From DASTHS01 sp035718085 (GTDB lineage: Bacteria > Actinomycetota > Acidimicrobiia > Acidimicrobiales > Palsa-688): 7,329 nucleotides of DNA. The stretch is from assembly GCA_035718085.1 (NCBI GenBank), contig DASTHS010000288.1, forward strand, positions 1 to 7,329, in the 5' to 3' direction. Positions 1-6,171 of this stretch are shown here, piece after piece; positions within the stretch are counted from its first letter, which is position 1, and every line of letters starts with the position of its first letter. Under the pieces are notes generated by a model. It had not been told where the DNA came from. It ran no database searches and saw only the letters and a list, made by a program, of their open reading frames with translations. Both the position numbers and the translations under genes were made by a program.

Positions 1-948
1 GAGGGTGTCGAGCACGTCGGCGGGGAACTCGCCGAGCTCGTCGAGGAACAGGACGCCCCGGTGGGCGCAGCTGATCTCGCCGGGCCGCATCGTCGCCCCG
101 CCGCCCCCGATGAGCGACACGGGCGACGCCGTGTGGTGGGGGGCCCGGAACGGCGGGCGGCGCACGAGCACCGACGACGGCAGCCGCAGCCCGGCGGCGG
201 AGTGGATGCGGGTCACCTCGACCGCTTCGTCGGGCTCGAGTGGCGGCAGCAGCCCGGGCAGGCGGTTGGCCAACATGGTCTTGCCGGCGCCCGGCGGCCC
301 GACGAGCAGCAGGTGGTGGCCGCCGGCGGCCGCCACCTCGACGGCCAGGCGGCCGAGCGGCTGGCCGCGGACGTCGGCCAGGTCACCGGGACCGTCGTCG
401 GGCTCGGCGAGGGGCAGCGGCGGGTTCGGCGACCAGCGGTCGTCGCCGCGCAGCGTGGCGACGACGTGGCGGAGGCTGACCGCCGGGTGCACCGCCAACC
501 CGGCGACCAGCGCCGCCTCGGCGGCCCCGTCGCGGCCGACGACCAGCGCCCCGGCCCGCCGGCGTGCCGCGGCGGCGAGGGCGACGGTGCCCTCGACGCG
601 CCGGACACTGCCGTCGAGGCCGAGCTCTCCGAGGAACGCCAGGCCGGCGACGGCGGCGGCGGGCAGCTGGCCGTCGGCGGCGAGCAGGGCGACGGCGATG
701 GCCAGGTCGAGGCCGGAGCCGACCTTCGAGAAGCCCGAGGGAGCCAGGTTGACGGTGATGCGGGTGCGCGGCCAGGTGACCCCGCTCGACGCGCACGCCG
801 CCCGCACCCGGTCGCGCGCCTCGCGGCAGGAGGCGTCGGGCAGCCCCACGATGCTGAACGCGGGCATCCCGTTGGTGACCTGCACCTCGACCGCGACGGG
901 TCGGCCGTCGACGCCGACGAGGGTGGCTGATGCGACTTCGGCGAACAC
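1..948 (-). CDS. comM: ComM/YifB-type Mg-chelatase-like AAA+ ATPase, 5' part only
   Basis: This gene encodes the N-terminal 316 residues of a ComM (YifB) protein; the family is usually about 500 residues, so some 190 are cut off by the left window edge. The visible order is an N-terminal ChlI-like domain (about 1-170, with the family-typical NLAPSGFSKVGSGLDLAIA at 68-86), then the AAA+ core with Walker A GPPGAGKT (217-224), PFRAPHHTAS (266-275) and Walker B VLFLDE (299-304). ComM homologues are hexameric helicases that drive branch migration during integration of single-stranded DNA in natural transformation; that role is known for the family and not shown here. The start is GTG at 948, chosen because AGGAGG (954-959) lies 5 bases upstream and the protein then begins MFAEVASATLVGVDG, a normal start for the family. 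It follows the crotonase gene on the same strand after 136 bases. Known clusters place it directly after yraN. Confidence 0.95.
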   Translation of the reverse strand, partial: MFAEVASATLVGVDGRPVAVEVQVTNGMPAFSIVGLPDASCREARDRVRAACASSGVTWPRTRITVNLAPSGFSKVGSGLDLAIAVALLAADGQLPAAAVAGLAFLGELGLDGSVRRVEGTVALAAAARRRAGALVVGRDGAAEAALVAGLAVHPAVSLRHVVATLRGDDRWSPNPPLPLAEPDDGPGDLADVRGQPLGRLAVEVAAAGGHHLLLVGPPGAGKTMLANRLPGLLPPLEPDEAVEVTRIHSAAGLRLPSSVLVRRPPFRAPHHTASPVSLIGGGGATMRPGEISCAHRGVLFLDELGEFPADVLDTL

Positions 949-1067
949 CCGGGCCTCCTGGCTAGGAGCTGACCCGCGCCGGTCGGCGGGGCCACGGGGG
1001 ACCGGTCGCCGGCGCCCGAGCGTCGTTCGACAGGCTAGTGGCGGGGTGTGACCCTCATGATGGGGGG

Positions 1068-1079
1068 GGTCGCCCGACC
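1068..1079 (-). terminator. Short GC hairpin after the crotonase gene, possible weak terminator
   Basis: A GGTCG-CC-CGACC dyad lies 5 bases beyond the crotonase stop codon and is followed on the minus strand by a run of eight C (G8 at 1062-1069 on the plus strand). There is no T tract, so this is not a classical intrinsic terminator. The rest of the 136-base gap (949-1084) holds no gene. It contains a looser inverted repeat (arms at 976-982 and 1009-1015) and a TAnnnT box (TAGCCT, 1032-1037), either of which could belong to the comM leader or promoter. Confidence 0.25.
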
Positions 1080-1084
1080 GGGGC

Positions 1085-1858
1085 TCACTCGCCCCGGAAC
1101 CGGGGGGGCCGCTTCTCGCTCCAGGCGGCGAGGGCCTCTTTGATGTCGTCGGTGGCGAAGTTGTGGCTCTGGGCGACGCCCTCCGCCTCGAGCGCCTGCT
1201 CGGGCGACATGGCGAAGCTGTCGTTGAGCAGCGCCTTCGACAGCGACAGGGCGAGTGGGGGCCCGGCGGCCAGGCGGGCCGCCCAGTCGTCGACGGCGGC
1301 GTCGAGCTCGGCGCGGGCGACGACCTTGTTGACGAGGCCGATCTGCGCTGCTTCCTCCGCGGAGATCATGTCGGCGAGCAGCACCAGCTCCTTCGCCTTG
1401 TGCAGGCCGACCCGTCGGGGCAGCACCCACGACCCCCCGAAGTCGACGCTCAGGCCCCGCTTGGCGAAGATCTCGCAGAAGCGGGCGGTGTCGGCGGCGA
1501 CGACCAGGTCGCAGCAGAACGCCAGGTTGGCGCCCGCCCCGGCGGCCACGCCGTTGACCTTGGCGATCACCGGTTTGGGGAGCCGCAGGATGGCCGCGGC
1601 CGCGTCGGCGACCCGGCGCATGGAGGTGAGCCGGTCGGTCGAACGATCGCCGAACGACGACAGGTCGGCACCGGAGCAGAATGCGTCGCCGGCGCCGGTG
1701 ACCACCACGACCCGGTCGCTGCGGGTGGCCTTCACCTCCCGGACCACCTCGGTCAACCCCTCCCAGGTCGCAGGGGTGGCGGCGTTGAGCACCGCCGGGC
1801 GGTTGAGGGTGACCGTGACCACCCCGTCGGCCCGTTCGACGAGCAGTTCGTCAGCCAT
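1085..1858 (-). CDS. Enoyl-CoA hydratase/isomerase family protein (crotonase fold, PaaG-like)
   Basis: A 257-residue crotonase-superfamily protein, full length for the family. The oxyanion-hole segments are CSGADL (61-66) and GVAAGAGANLAFCCDLV (103-119). By manual comparison with rat enoyl-CoA hydratase, the two catalytic glutamates (Glu144 and Glu164) are replaced by Asn111 and Phe131. An aspartate (Asp139, in SVDFGGSW) sits where PaaG-type isomerases carry their catalytic Asp. It is therefore more likely an acyl-CoA isomerase or PaaG-like enzyme of fatty or aromatic acid breakdown than a plain hydratase; the substrate cannot be read from sequence. The start is ATG 1858. Codons upstream in the same open frame are low-complexity and lack homology-like character. 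No good Shine-Dalgarno is present; see the promoter entry for a possible leaderless transcript. It is transcribed divergently from the DinB-like gene, with 38 bases between the starts. It sits inside the yraN-comM cluster, to which it has no obvious functional link. Confidence 0.92.
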   Translation of the reverse strand: MADELLVERADGVVTVTLNRPAVLNAATPATWEGLTEVVREVKATRSDRVVVVTGAGDAFCSGADLSSFGDRSTDRLTSMRRVADAAAAILRLPKPVIAKVNGVAAGAGANLAFCCDLVVAADTARFCEIFAKRGLSVDFGGSWVLPRRVGLHKAKELVLLADMISAEEAAQIGLVNKVVARAELDAAVDDWAARLAAGPPLALSLSKALLNDSFAMSPEQALEAEGVAQSHNFATDDIKEALAAWSEKRPPRFRGE

Positions 1859-1864
1859 GGCCCG

Positions 1865-1870
1865 ACCGTA
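1865..1870 (-). promoter_or_regulatory. Candidate -10 box for leaderless crotonase transcript
   Basis: TACGGT (TAnnnT) ends 6 bases before the ATG at 1858, so transcription would begin at or next to the A of the start codon. This spacing is the known pattern for leaderless mRNAs in actinobacteria, and it would explain why the gene lacks a Shine-Dalgarno. No -35 element is recognisable. The 38-base divergent region also contains CCCGACC twice, at 1861 and 1875, 14 bases apart on the plus strand. Confidence 0.35.
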
Positions 1871-1896
1871 GCCACCCGACCGGCCAGACTGCGGCG

Positions 1897-2475
1897 GTGG
1901 ACGCCGACGACCCGCTGGTGCGCTACCTCTCGGTCGGGCGAGACACGCTGCGCGCCAAGCTGGAGGGGTGCAGCGAGCACGACCTGCGGCGGCCGCTGAC
2001 CCCGACGGGCACCAACCTCCTCGGCCTGGCCAAGCACGTGGCCAGCGTCGTCGTCGAGTACGTGACGCTGCCCTTCGGCCGGCCCAACCCGGTGCTGCTG
2101 CCCTGGTCGGCGGCCGACGCCGAGGTGAACGCCGACCTGTGGGCTCCCGCGGCCGAGTCGACCGCCGAGCTGCTCGCCCTCTGGGACGCGGCCTGGGCGG
2201 AGGTCGCCGTGGCCGTCGCCGAGCTCGGGGCCGACACCCCCGGCCGGGTGCCGTGGTGGGGCGCGGCCGGGGAGGTGACCTTCGGTCGGGTGCTGGTGCA
2301 CTGCATCGCCGAGGTGCACCGCCACGCCGGCCATGCCGACATCGTGCGGGAACTGGTCGACGGGTCCATCGGGTGGAGCGAGCGGTCCCCCAACCTGCCG
2401 GCCGACGCGTCGGACACGGCGTTCTGGTCTGCGCACCGCGCCCGGGTGCAGCAGGCCGCCGACCGGTTCTCCTAG
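1897..2475 (+). CDS. DinB/DUF664-like four-helix protein, putative metal-dependent thiol transferase fold
   Basis: A 192-residue protein of the DinB/DUF664 superfamily. The family signature is an early helix with a histidine (His47, in LGLAKHVASVVVEY) and a late helix HRHAGHADIVREL (starting at 141, with His143 and His146). Together these form the usual three-histidine metal site. The superfamily includes bacillithiol- and mycothiol-dependent enzymes and many proteins of unknown role, so only the fold and a likely divalent metal can be stated. The start is GTG 1897, the first start codon in the open frame and close to the expected N-terminus (DPLVRYLSVGRDTLRAKL); no clear Shine-Dalgarno precedes it. 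It is the only plus-strand gene within the left cluster. It is divergent from the crotonase and converges on the PLP gene so tightly that the two stop codons share the palindrome CTAG (2472-2475). Confidence 0.88.
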   Translation: MDADDPLVRYLSVGRDTLRAKLEGCSEHDLRRPLTPTGTNLLGLAKHVASVVVEYVTLPFGRPNPVLLPWSAADAEVNADLWAPAAESTAELLALWDAAWAEVAVAVAELGADTPGRVPWWGAAGEVTFGRVLVHCIAEVHRHAGHADIVRELVDGSIGWSERSPNLPADASDTAFWSAHRARVQQAADRFS

Positions 2476-3650
2476 ACGCCGCTGAGCGCTCCCGACAGGT
2501 CGGCCCACAAGTCGTCGGCGTCCTCGATGCCCACCGACAGCCGCACCAGCCCCGGGGGGGTGCGCCGCTCGCTCGGGTACCGGCCGCGCCGCTCCAGCAG
2601 GGTCTCGACACCCCCGAGGGAAGTTGCCGGGGTGGCGAGGCGGCAGGCCGCCACCATGGCCTCCGCGGCCTCGGCCCCCCCGGCGACGTCGAAGCTGAGC
2701 ACGGCCCCGGGACCGGCCATCTGCGCCGCGGCCAGCCGGTGGCCCGGGTGGCTGGCCAGGCCCGGGTAGCGGACCACCTCGACCGCAGGGTGGGCCGCCA
2801 GGCGCTGCGCCAGGTCGGCGGCCGACGCGCAGCTGCGCTCCATGCGCACTGCCAGGGTGCGGATGCCGCGCAGCACGAGCCAGGCCTCGAACGGCCCGGG
2901 CACGGCGCCGTGCAGGGTGCGGCGCCGGCGGAGGGCGGCGTCGAGGTCGGCCGTCGCCGCGACGGTCGCCCCGAGCAGCACGTCGGAGTGGCCGGCGAGG
3001 AACTTCGTCATCGAGTGCACGACCACGTCGGCGCCGTGCTCGAGGGGCCGTTGCAGCAACGGGGTCGCGAAGGTGTTGTCGACCGCGACGTGCATGCCGA
3101 GGGCGTGGACCCCTTCGACGAGGGCGGCGATGTCGGCGATGCCGAGCAGCGGGTTGGTGGGCGTCTCGAGCCACAGCAGACCGCCGGCGCCGAACTCGCC
3201 GTCGCTGCCCGACGGGCGGCCGGGTGCCTCGACCAGGGCGCGGCACGCCTCGAGCGTGGCCGCCGTGTCGGTGGTGTCGACGGTCACCACGCGCAGCCGG
3301 CCGCGGGAGGCAACGTCGGCGAGCAGCTGCCGGGTGCCGTTGTACGCGCCGCCGTCGACGACGACCCGGCCGGGCACGGGGAGCAGCTCGACGACGGCGG
3401 CGACCGCCGCCAGGCCCGACGCAAAGCTGGTCGCCCGGCCGCCCTCCAGGCCGCCGACGGCGGCCTCGAGCGCCTGCCAGGTCGGGTTGTCGTCGCGCCC
3501 GTAGATCGGCACCCCGCCCTGGTGGTAGGTCGAGGTGAGGGTGACATCGGGGTTGACGGGGCCGCCGGGCACCCGCGGTGGGCGGCCGAGGTGCACCACC
3601 TGCGTGGCGGTCGCAGGGCGCGGCTCGTCGGCCACGGGCTGATCGGACAT
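2472..3650 (-). CDS. PLP-dependent cystathionine gamma-synthase/gamma-lyase-like enzyme
   Basis: A 392-residue Cys/Met-metabolism PLP enzyme (fold type I), full length. Landmarks are YGRDDNPT (50-57), SFASGLAA (75-82, phosphate binding), the active-site tyrosine segment GGAYNGT (100-106), LETPTNP (161-167), DNTFATPLLQRP (191-202, with Asp191 contacting the PLP ring nitrogen), and the Schiff-base lysine Lys216 in HSMTKFLAGHSDV. The C-terminal LVRLSVGIED is also family-typical. The position of the methionine gamma-lyase cysteine is glycine (Gly105), arguing against that activity. Synthase, lyase or O-acyl-homoserine sulfhydrylase cannot be separated by eye; the usual HPASMTH-like segment is replaced by RRGRYPSE. 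The ATG (3650) shares its A with the TGA of yraN (TGATG), so the gene is probably translationally coupled to yraN and co-transcribed with it. It probably acts in transsulfuration in the cytosol, although its neighbours are not sulfur genes. Confidence 0.93.
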   Translation of the reverse strand: MSDQPVADEPRPATATQVVHLGRPPRVPGGPVNPDVTLTSTYHQGGVPIYGRDDNPTWQALEAAVGGLEGGRATSFASGLAAVAAVVELLPVPGRVVVDGGAYNGTRQLLADVASRGRLRVVTVDTTDTAATLEACRALVEAPGRPSGSDGEFGAGGLLWLETPTNPLLGIADIAALVEGVHALGMHVAVDNTFATPLLQRPLEHGADVVVHSMTKFLAGHSDVLLGATVAATADLDAALRRRRTLHGAVPGPFEAWLVLRGIRTLAVRMERSCASAADLAQRLAAHPAVEVVRYPGLASHPGHRLAAAQMAGPGAVLSFDVAGGAEAAEAMVAACRLATPATSLGGVETLLERRGRYPSERRTPPGLVRLSVGIEDADDLWADLSGALSGV

Positions 3651-4003
3651 CAGAAGGCGCCCTCGATCATCGTGACCCGCCCGTCGACGACCCCGGCGAC
3701 GTCGAAGCGGATCTGGCGGGGCCGGGGTCCGGTGTGCTCGTCGAGCCAGCGCGCGGCCAACCGGCGGATGCGGGCCCGCTTGGTGGCGACGACGGCCTCC
3801 GCTGGTGTCCCGAAGGCGTCGGACGAGCGCGTCTTCACCTCGCAGAACACGACCACCCGGCCGGCGCGCACGACCAGGTCGATCTCGCCGTCACGGCAGC
3901 GCCAGTTGCGGGCGACCACCTCGTAGCCGTGGTCGCGGTACCAGGCGGCGGCCAGCTCCTCACCGGCGACGCCGAGAGCCCGCGCCCGGCTGGTGCCGGG
4001 CAG
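3650..4003 (-). CDS. yraN: YraN / UPF0102 family nuclease-like protein, apparent CTG start
   Basis: A 117-residue UPF0102 protein of normal length for the family. The N-terminus reads ALGVAGEELAAAWYRDHGYE (9-28) followed by VVARNWRCRDGEIDLVV. The nuclease-fold residues Glu40, Asp42 (GEIDLV) and Glu55-x-Lys57 (CEVKTRS) are present, giving a PD-(D/E)XK-like site. The conserved N-terminus lies upstream of the first ordinary start codon (GTG 3919). The only room is 28 codons between that GTG and the TAG ending the DUF2469 gene, and these contain no ATG, GTG or TTG. The best start is CTG at 4003, immediately after that TAG and in the same frame, with AAGGAG (4010-4015) 6 bases upstream. The exact biochemical role of YraN is not established; it habitually neighbours comM and dprA. 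Its stop overlaps the start of the PLP gene by one base. Alternatives are readthrough of the TAG or a shorter protein from GTG 3919, which would lose conserved residues. Confidence 0.9.
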   Translation of the reverse strand: MPGTSRARALGVAGEELAAAWYRDHGYEVVARNWRCRDGEIDLVVRAGRVVVFCEVKTRSSDAFGTPAEAVVATKRARIRRLAARWLDEHTGPRPRQIRFDVAGVVDGRVTMIEGAF

Positions 4004-4297
4004 CTACAGCTCCTTCTCGGGGAGCTCCTCGACGTTCACGTCTTTGAACGTGACCACCCGCACCGACGACACGAACCGGGCCGGGCGGTACATGTCCCAC
4101 ACCCAGGCGTCACCAAGGGAGATCTCGAAGTAGGTGCGGTTGCCCTCGCCGTGGGCTTCCATCTTCACGTCGTTGGCCAGGTAGAAGCGCCGCTCGGTCT
4201 CGACCACGTACTTGAACATGGGCAGGACGGCCCGGTATTCCTGGTACAGCTGCAGCTCGATCTCGGTCTCGTAGCGCTCGAGGTCTTCTGCGCTCAT
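4004..4297 (-). CDS. DUF2469 domain-containing protein
   Basis: A 97-residue protein typical of the small acidic DUF2469 family, found in actinobacteria beside rnhB and yraN (the Rv2901c type in Mycobacterium tuberculosis). Recognisable features are the N-terminal MSAEDLERYETEIELQLYQE, the central FKYVVETERRFYLAND, and the tail VRVVTFKDVNVEELPEKEL. The function is unknown. The start is ATG 4297, which gives the standard family N-terminus. Its Shine-Dalgarno is poor. A tiny reading frame, ATG at 4320 to TGA at 4294 (8 residues, MTTRDGSR), ends with an ATGA overlap on this start and could couple translation. The gap to lepB is 65 bases with no trace of rnhB, which normally lies there. It ends at a TAG that is followed in frame by yraN. 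Confidence 0.92.
   Translation of the reverse strand: MSAEDLERYETEIELQLYQEYRAVLPMFKYVVETERRFYLANDVKMEAHGEGNRTYFEISLGDAWVWDMYRPARFVSSVRVVTFKDVNVEELPEKEL
4010..4015 (-). promoter_or_regulatory. Shine-Dalgarno that decides the CTG start of yraN
   Basis: AAGGAG lies within the last codons of the DUF2469 gene (Glu-Lys-Glu-Leu-stop), exactly 6 bases before the CTG at 4003. It has no other start codon at a suitable distance, which supports initiation at the non-standard CTG. It may partly reflect the Glu/Lys codons of the upstream gene. Confidence 0.6.
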
Positions 4298-4362
4298 CGG
4301 GAGCCGTCCCGGGTCGTCATGGGCCCATGGTAGGGCTCAGCGTGCTCTGCGGGGGTGCCCCC

Positions 4363-5085
4363 TCACAGTGGGGCGAAGCGGTCGAGCGGCCACACCCGCC
4401 ACAGCGCCCGGCCGACGACCGACGAGGTCGGCACCGGCCCGAAGATGCGGCTGTCCTCCGAGTCTCCCCGGTTGTCGCCCATCACGAAGAGGTGGCCGGG
4501 CGGCACCCGCACCGGCCCGAAGTCGGCAGTGACGGTGCCAGCGGCCAGATACGGCTCGACGAGCAGTCGGCCGTCGACGTAGACCCGCCCGCCGGCGGCG
4601 GTGACGGTGTCGCCGGGGAGGCCGACCACCCGCTTGACGAGCACCTGGGAGGCGTCGACCAGGCCGACGTCGACGCCGAGGCGGCGCAGGCCCGTCGCCG
4701 GGTCGGGCGGCAGCACCCCCGGTGGCGAACGGAACACCACCACGTCGCCCCGGCGAGGGTCGTGCAGGTCGTAGGCCAGGCGCGACACGATGATGCGGTC
4801 GTGGAGGTGGAGCCCCGGCAGCATCGAGGCGGAGGGGATGTAGTAGCTCTCGCCCACGAAGGCCTTCACCCCGGCGGCGGCCAGGACCACGGCGACCACG
4901 AGCACAGCCGCGCCGCCGGCGCGGCGCAGGGGCTGCACGGCGGGCGAGCCTATGCCGGGTCGGCGCCGTCCGGCCCCCGCCTCCCCGGCTACCGGGCCCG
5001 GGTCGCCCGCCGCCTCACCGCTCGCTGCCCTCCCGGGATTCACCCCGGGCAACCCCCCGATGCGCCCACCCGGTGCACCGACCAC
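4363..5085 (-). CDS. lepB: Signal peptidase I (type I leader peptidase)
   Basis: A membrane-anchored serine protease that removes signal peptides from exported proteins on the outer face of the cytoplasmic membrane. As drawn it is 240 residues: a Pro/Gly/Ala-rich cytoplasmic tail (1-55), one transmembrane helix (about 57-77, GGAAVLVVAVVLAAAGVKAFV), then the catalytic domain. The nucleophile is Ser87 in YIPSASMLP (82-90), the general base is Lys151 in VKRVVGLPGD (150-159), and the box E motif is GDNRGDSEDSR (203-213). All catalytic residues are intact. The start is uncertain. GTG 5085 is the most upstream possible, with an in-frame TGA two codons before it, but it has no Shine-Dalgarno. GTG at codon 15 (5043), preceded by GGGGGG, or GTG at codon 50 would give shorter tails. 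It is divergent from the broken tetR. In related genomes rplS precedes it and rnhB follows; neither is seen here. Confidence 0.93.
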   Translation of the reverse strand: MVGAPGGRIGGLPGVNPGRAASGEAAGDPGPVAGEAGAGRRRPGIGSPAVQPLRRAGGAAVLVVAVVLAAAGVKAFVGESYYIPSASMLPGLHLHDRIIVSRLAYDLHDPRRGDVVVFRSPPGVLPPDPATGLRRLGVDVGLVDASQVLVKRVVGLPGDTVTAAGGRVYVDGRLLVEPYLAAGTVTADFGPVRVPPGHLFVMGDNRGDSEDSRIFGPVPTSSVVGRALWRVWPLDRFAPL

Positions 5086-5117
5086 GTACCGTCACCGTGT
5101 CGACCGCTGCCCCTCCC

Positions 5118-5161
5118 GGTCAGCCGTGACCCTCCGTCGAACCGCGCTCACCGCTGTGAGC
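5118..5161. promoter_or_regulatory. Two dyads in the lepB-tetR divergent region, possible TetR operator
   Basis: Two perfect short inverted repeats lie between the lepB and tetR starts: GGTCA-gccg-TGACC (5118-5131) and GCTCAC-cgct-GTGAGC (5146-5161). They fit self-regulation by a divergently encoded TetR-type repressor. No consensus promoter is clear in either direction. A TTGCAA read on the minus strand (5166-5171) has no matching -10 box. Operator function is inference only. Confidence 0.35.
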
Positions 5162-5193
5162 TGACCAGTTGCAAGAGAAGCGAAAGGTCTCCG

Positions 5194-5858
5194 ATGACCG
5201 GCACCGACAACCCGCAGGCACCCGCACCGCGCCGGCAGCGAAACGCGCGAGGGGAAGGATTCCGCCTCTGAGACGACATCATCGCCGCCGCCACTGTCGA
5301 GCTCGAACGCACCGGCAGCGAAGACGCCATCTCGATGCGCGCCATCGCCCGACGCGTCGGGGTGACCGCCCCGTCGGTGTTCGTCCACTTCCGCGACCGT
5401 GCCGCGGTGATCGACGCCGTCGTCGCCGAGCAACTCGCCATCCTCCACCGCCAGGTCGACGCCGCCGCAACCACCGCCGGCGCAGACCCCGTCGCCCGGC
5501 TGGTCGCCATGTGTTCTGCCTACACCGACTACGCCCGCGCCCACCCCGCCCGCTACCGCATCCTGGTCGGCCGCCGGTTCTCCGACGACTGGGAGGACCA
5601 GAACCGGACGATGGACCACACCGCCCCCTCATGGCCGCCACCATCGAGCTCGTCGTCACGACCATCCAGCAATGCATCGACGCCGGCGCCTCCAGCACCG
5701 ACGCCTGGACCACCACCGCGGTCCTCTGGTTCGCCCTCCACGGGCTCGTCACCGTCCCCCAAGCCATCACCAGCGTCGGCTGGCCGCCGTTCGACCACCT
5801 CCTCACCGAGTGCGTCACCCGCAGCGTCGGGCTCCGCCACGCAGCCACCAAGCCCTGA
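5194..5858 (+). pseudogene. TetR-family regulator with WHG C-terminal domain, broken by a stop and a frameshift
   Basis: Joined across its lesions this is a complete TetR regulator of about 222 codons, from ATG 5194 (AAGG 6 bases upstream) to TGA 5858. The N-terminal arm RGEGFRL is followed by TGA at 5269-5271 where a residue is expected; a CGA (Arg) to TGA change is the simplest cause. The same frame then continues DDIIAAATVELERTGSEDA and the helix-turn-helix MRAIARRVGVTAPSVFVHF. At the C5 tract 5624-5628 the frame breaks after NRTMDHTAP; restoring one C gives Leu and resumes at ATG 5631 with MAATIELVVTTIQQCIDAG. The C-terminal half carries WFALHGLVTV, the WHG signature of this TetR subgroup. 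The only start after the stop, ATG 5335, lies inside the recognition domain and would give a defective protein. One lesion could be a sequencing error, but two independent ones argue for a real pseudogene. Ligand and targets are unknown. Confidence 0.85.
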
Positions 5859-5915
5859 CCGCTCCGCCTGCGAGCTTCCACGGCGTCGGCCGGCACCTCG
5901 GACCCTCGGGTCTTG

Positions 5916-6167
5916 GTGGGCGCACCCAGGCGAAGCCAGGGTCAACGACCTCGGCCAGACCGATCTGCCCTCGATACCCGCTGCCGGGGACTCGACGACG
6001 GCGGGGTGGTCGTCGTCATGGGCTGCGACGCGGACGGCGTGTTCCGAGGGTGGCCGGCTTAGCGGCCAGCTCGCCCAACTCAGCCGGGTCCGCTGTTGCT
6101 CGGTGCTCACCACCTCGCGCCAGACGCCTGGGACGCCATCTGCCACCGCACGGGCGAGCCAGAATGA
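5916..6167 (+). pseudogene. Possible decayed small ORF just upstream of hicB, interrupted by TAG
   Basis: The gap between tetR and hicB (5859-6171) is not clearly empty. One frame reads LDDGGVVVVMGCDADGVFRG with almost all third positions G or C, then hits TAG at 6060-6062. It continues in frame with LLLGAHHLAPDAWDAICHR and stops at TGA 6165-6167, 4 bases before the hicB start. If the TAG was once CAG (Gln), the frame would be an 83-residue protein from GTG 5916, or a shorter one from a later GTG or ATG 6018. I recognise no family. The position right before hicB suggests a former operon partner. The central part (about 6051-6100) has weaker codon bias, so this may also be two unrelated fragments or chance. 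Confidence 0.35.
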
Positions 6168-6171
6168 GGCC

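Noticed and set aside
1062..1069. G8 tract as a phase-variation switch
   Set aside because: It lies outside coding sequence, after the crotonase stop and more than 100 bases before the comM start, so slippage would not change a reading frame.
1085..2611. Upstream extension of the crotonase frame to 508 codons
   Set aside because: The extra part is Arg/Pro-rich and antisense to the DinB-like gene; the crotonase fold starts at ATG 1858.
1968..3926. A 652-codon plus-strand open frame
   Set aside because: It is antisense to the PLP gene and yraN and overlaps the DinB-like gene in another frame; long spurious frames are expected at this GC content.
4327..5271. A 314-codon plus-strand open frame
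   Set aside because: It is antisense to lepB; only its last 25 codons are real, as the tetR N-terminus.
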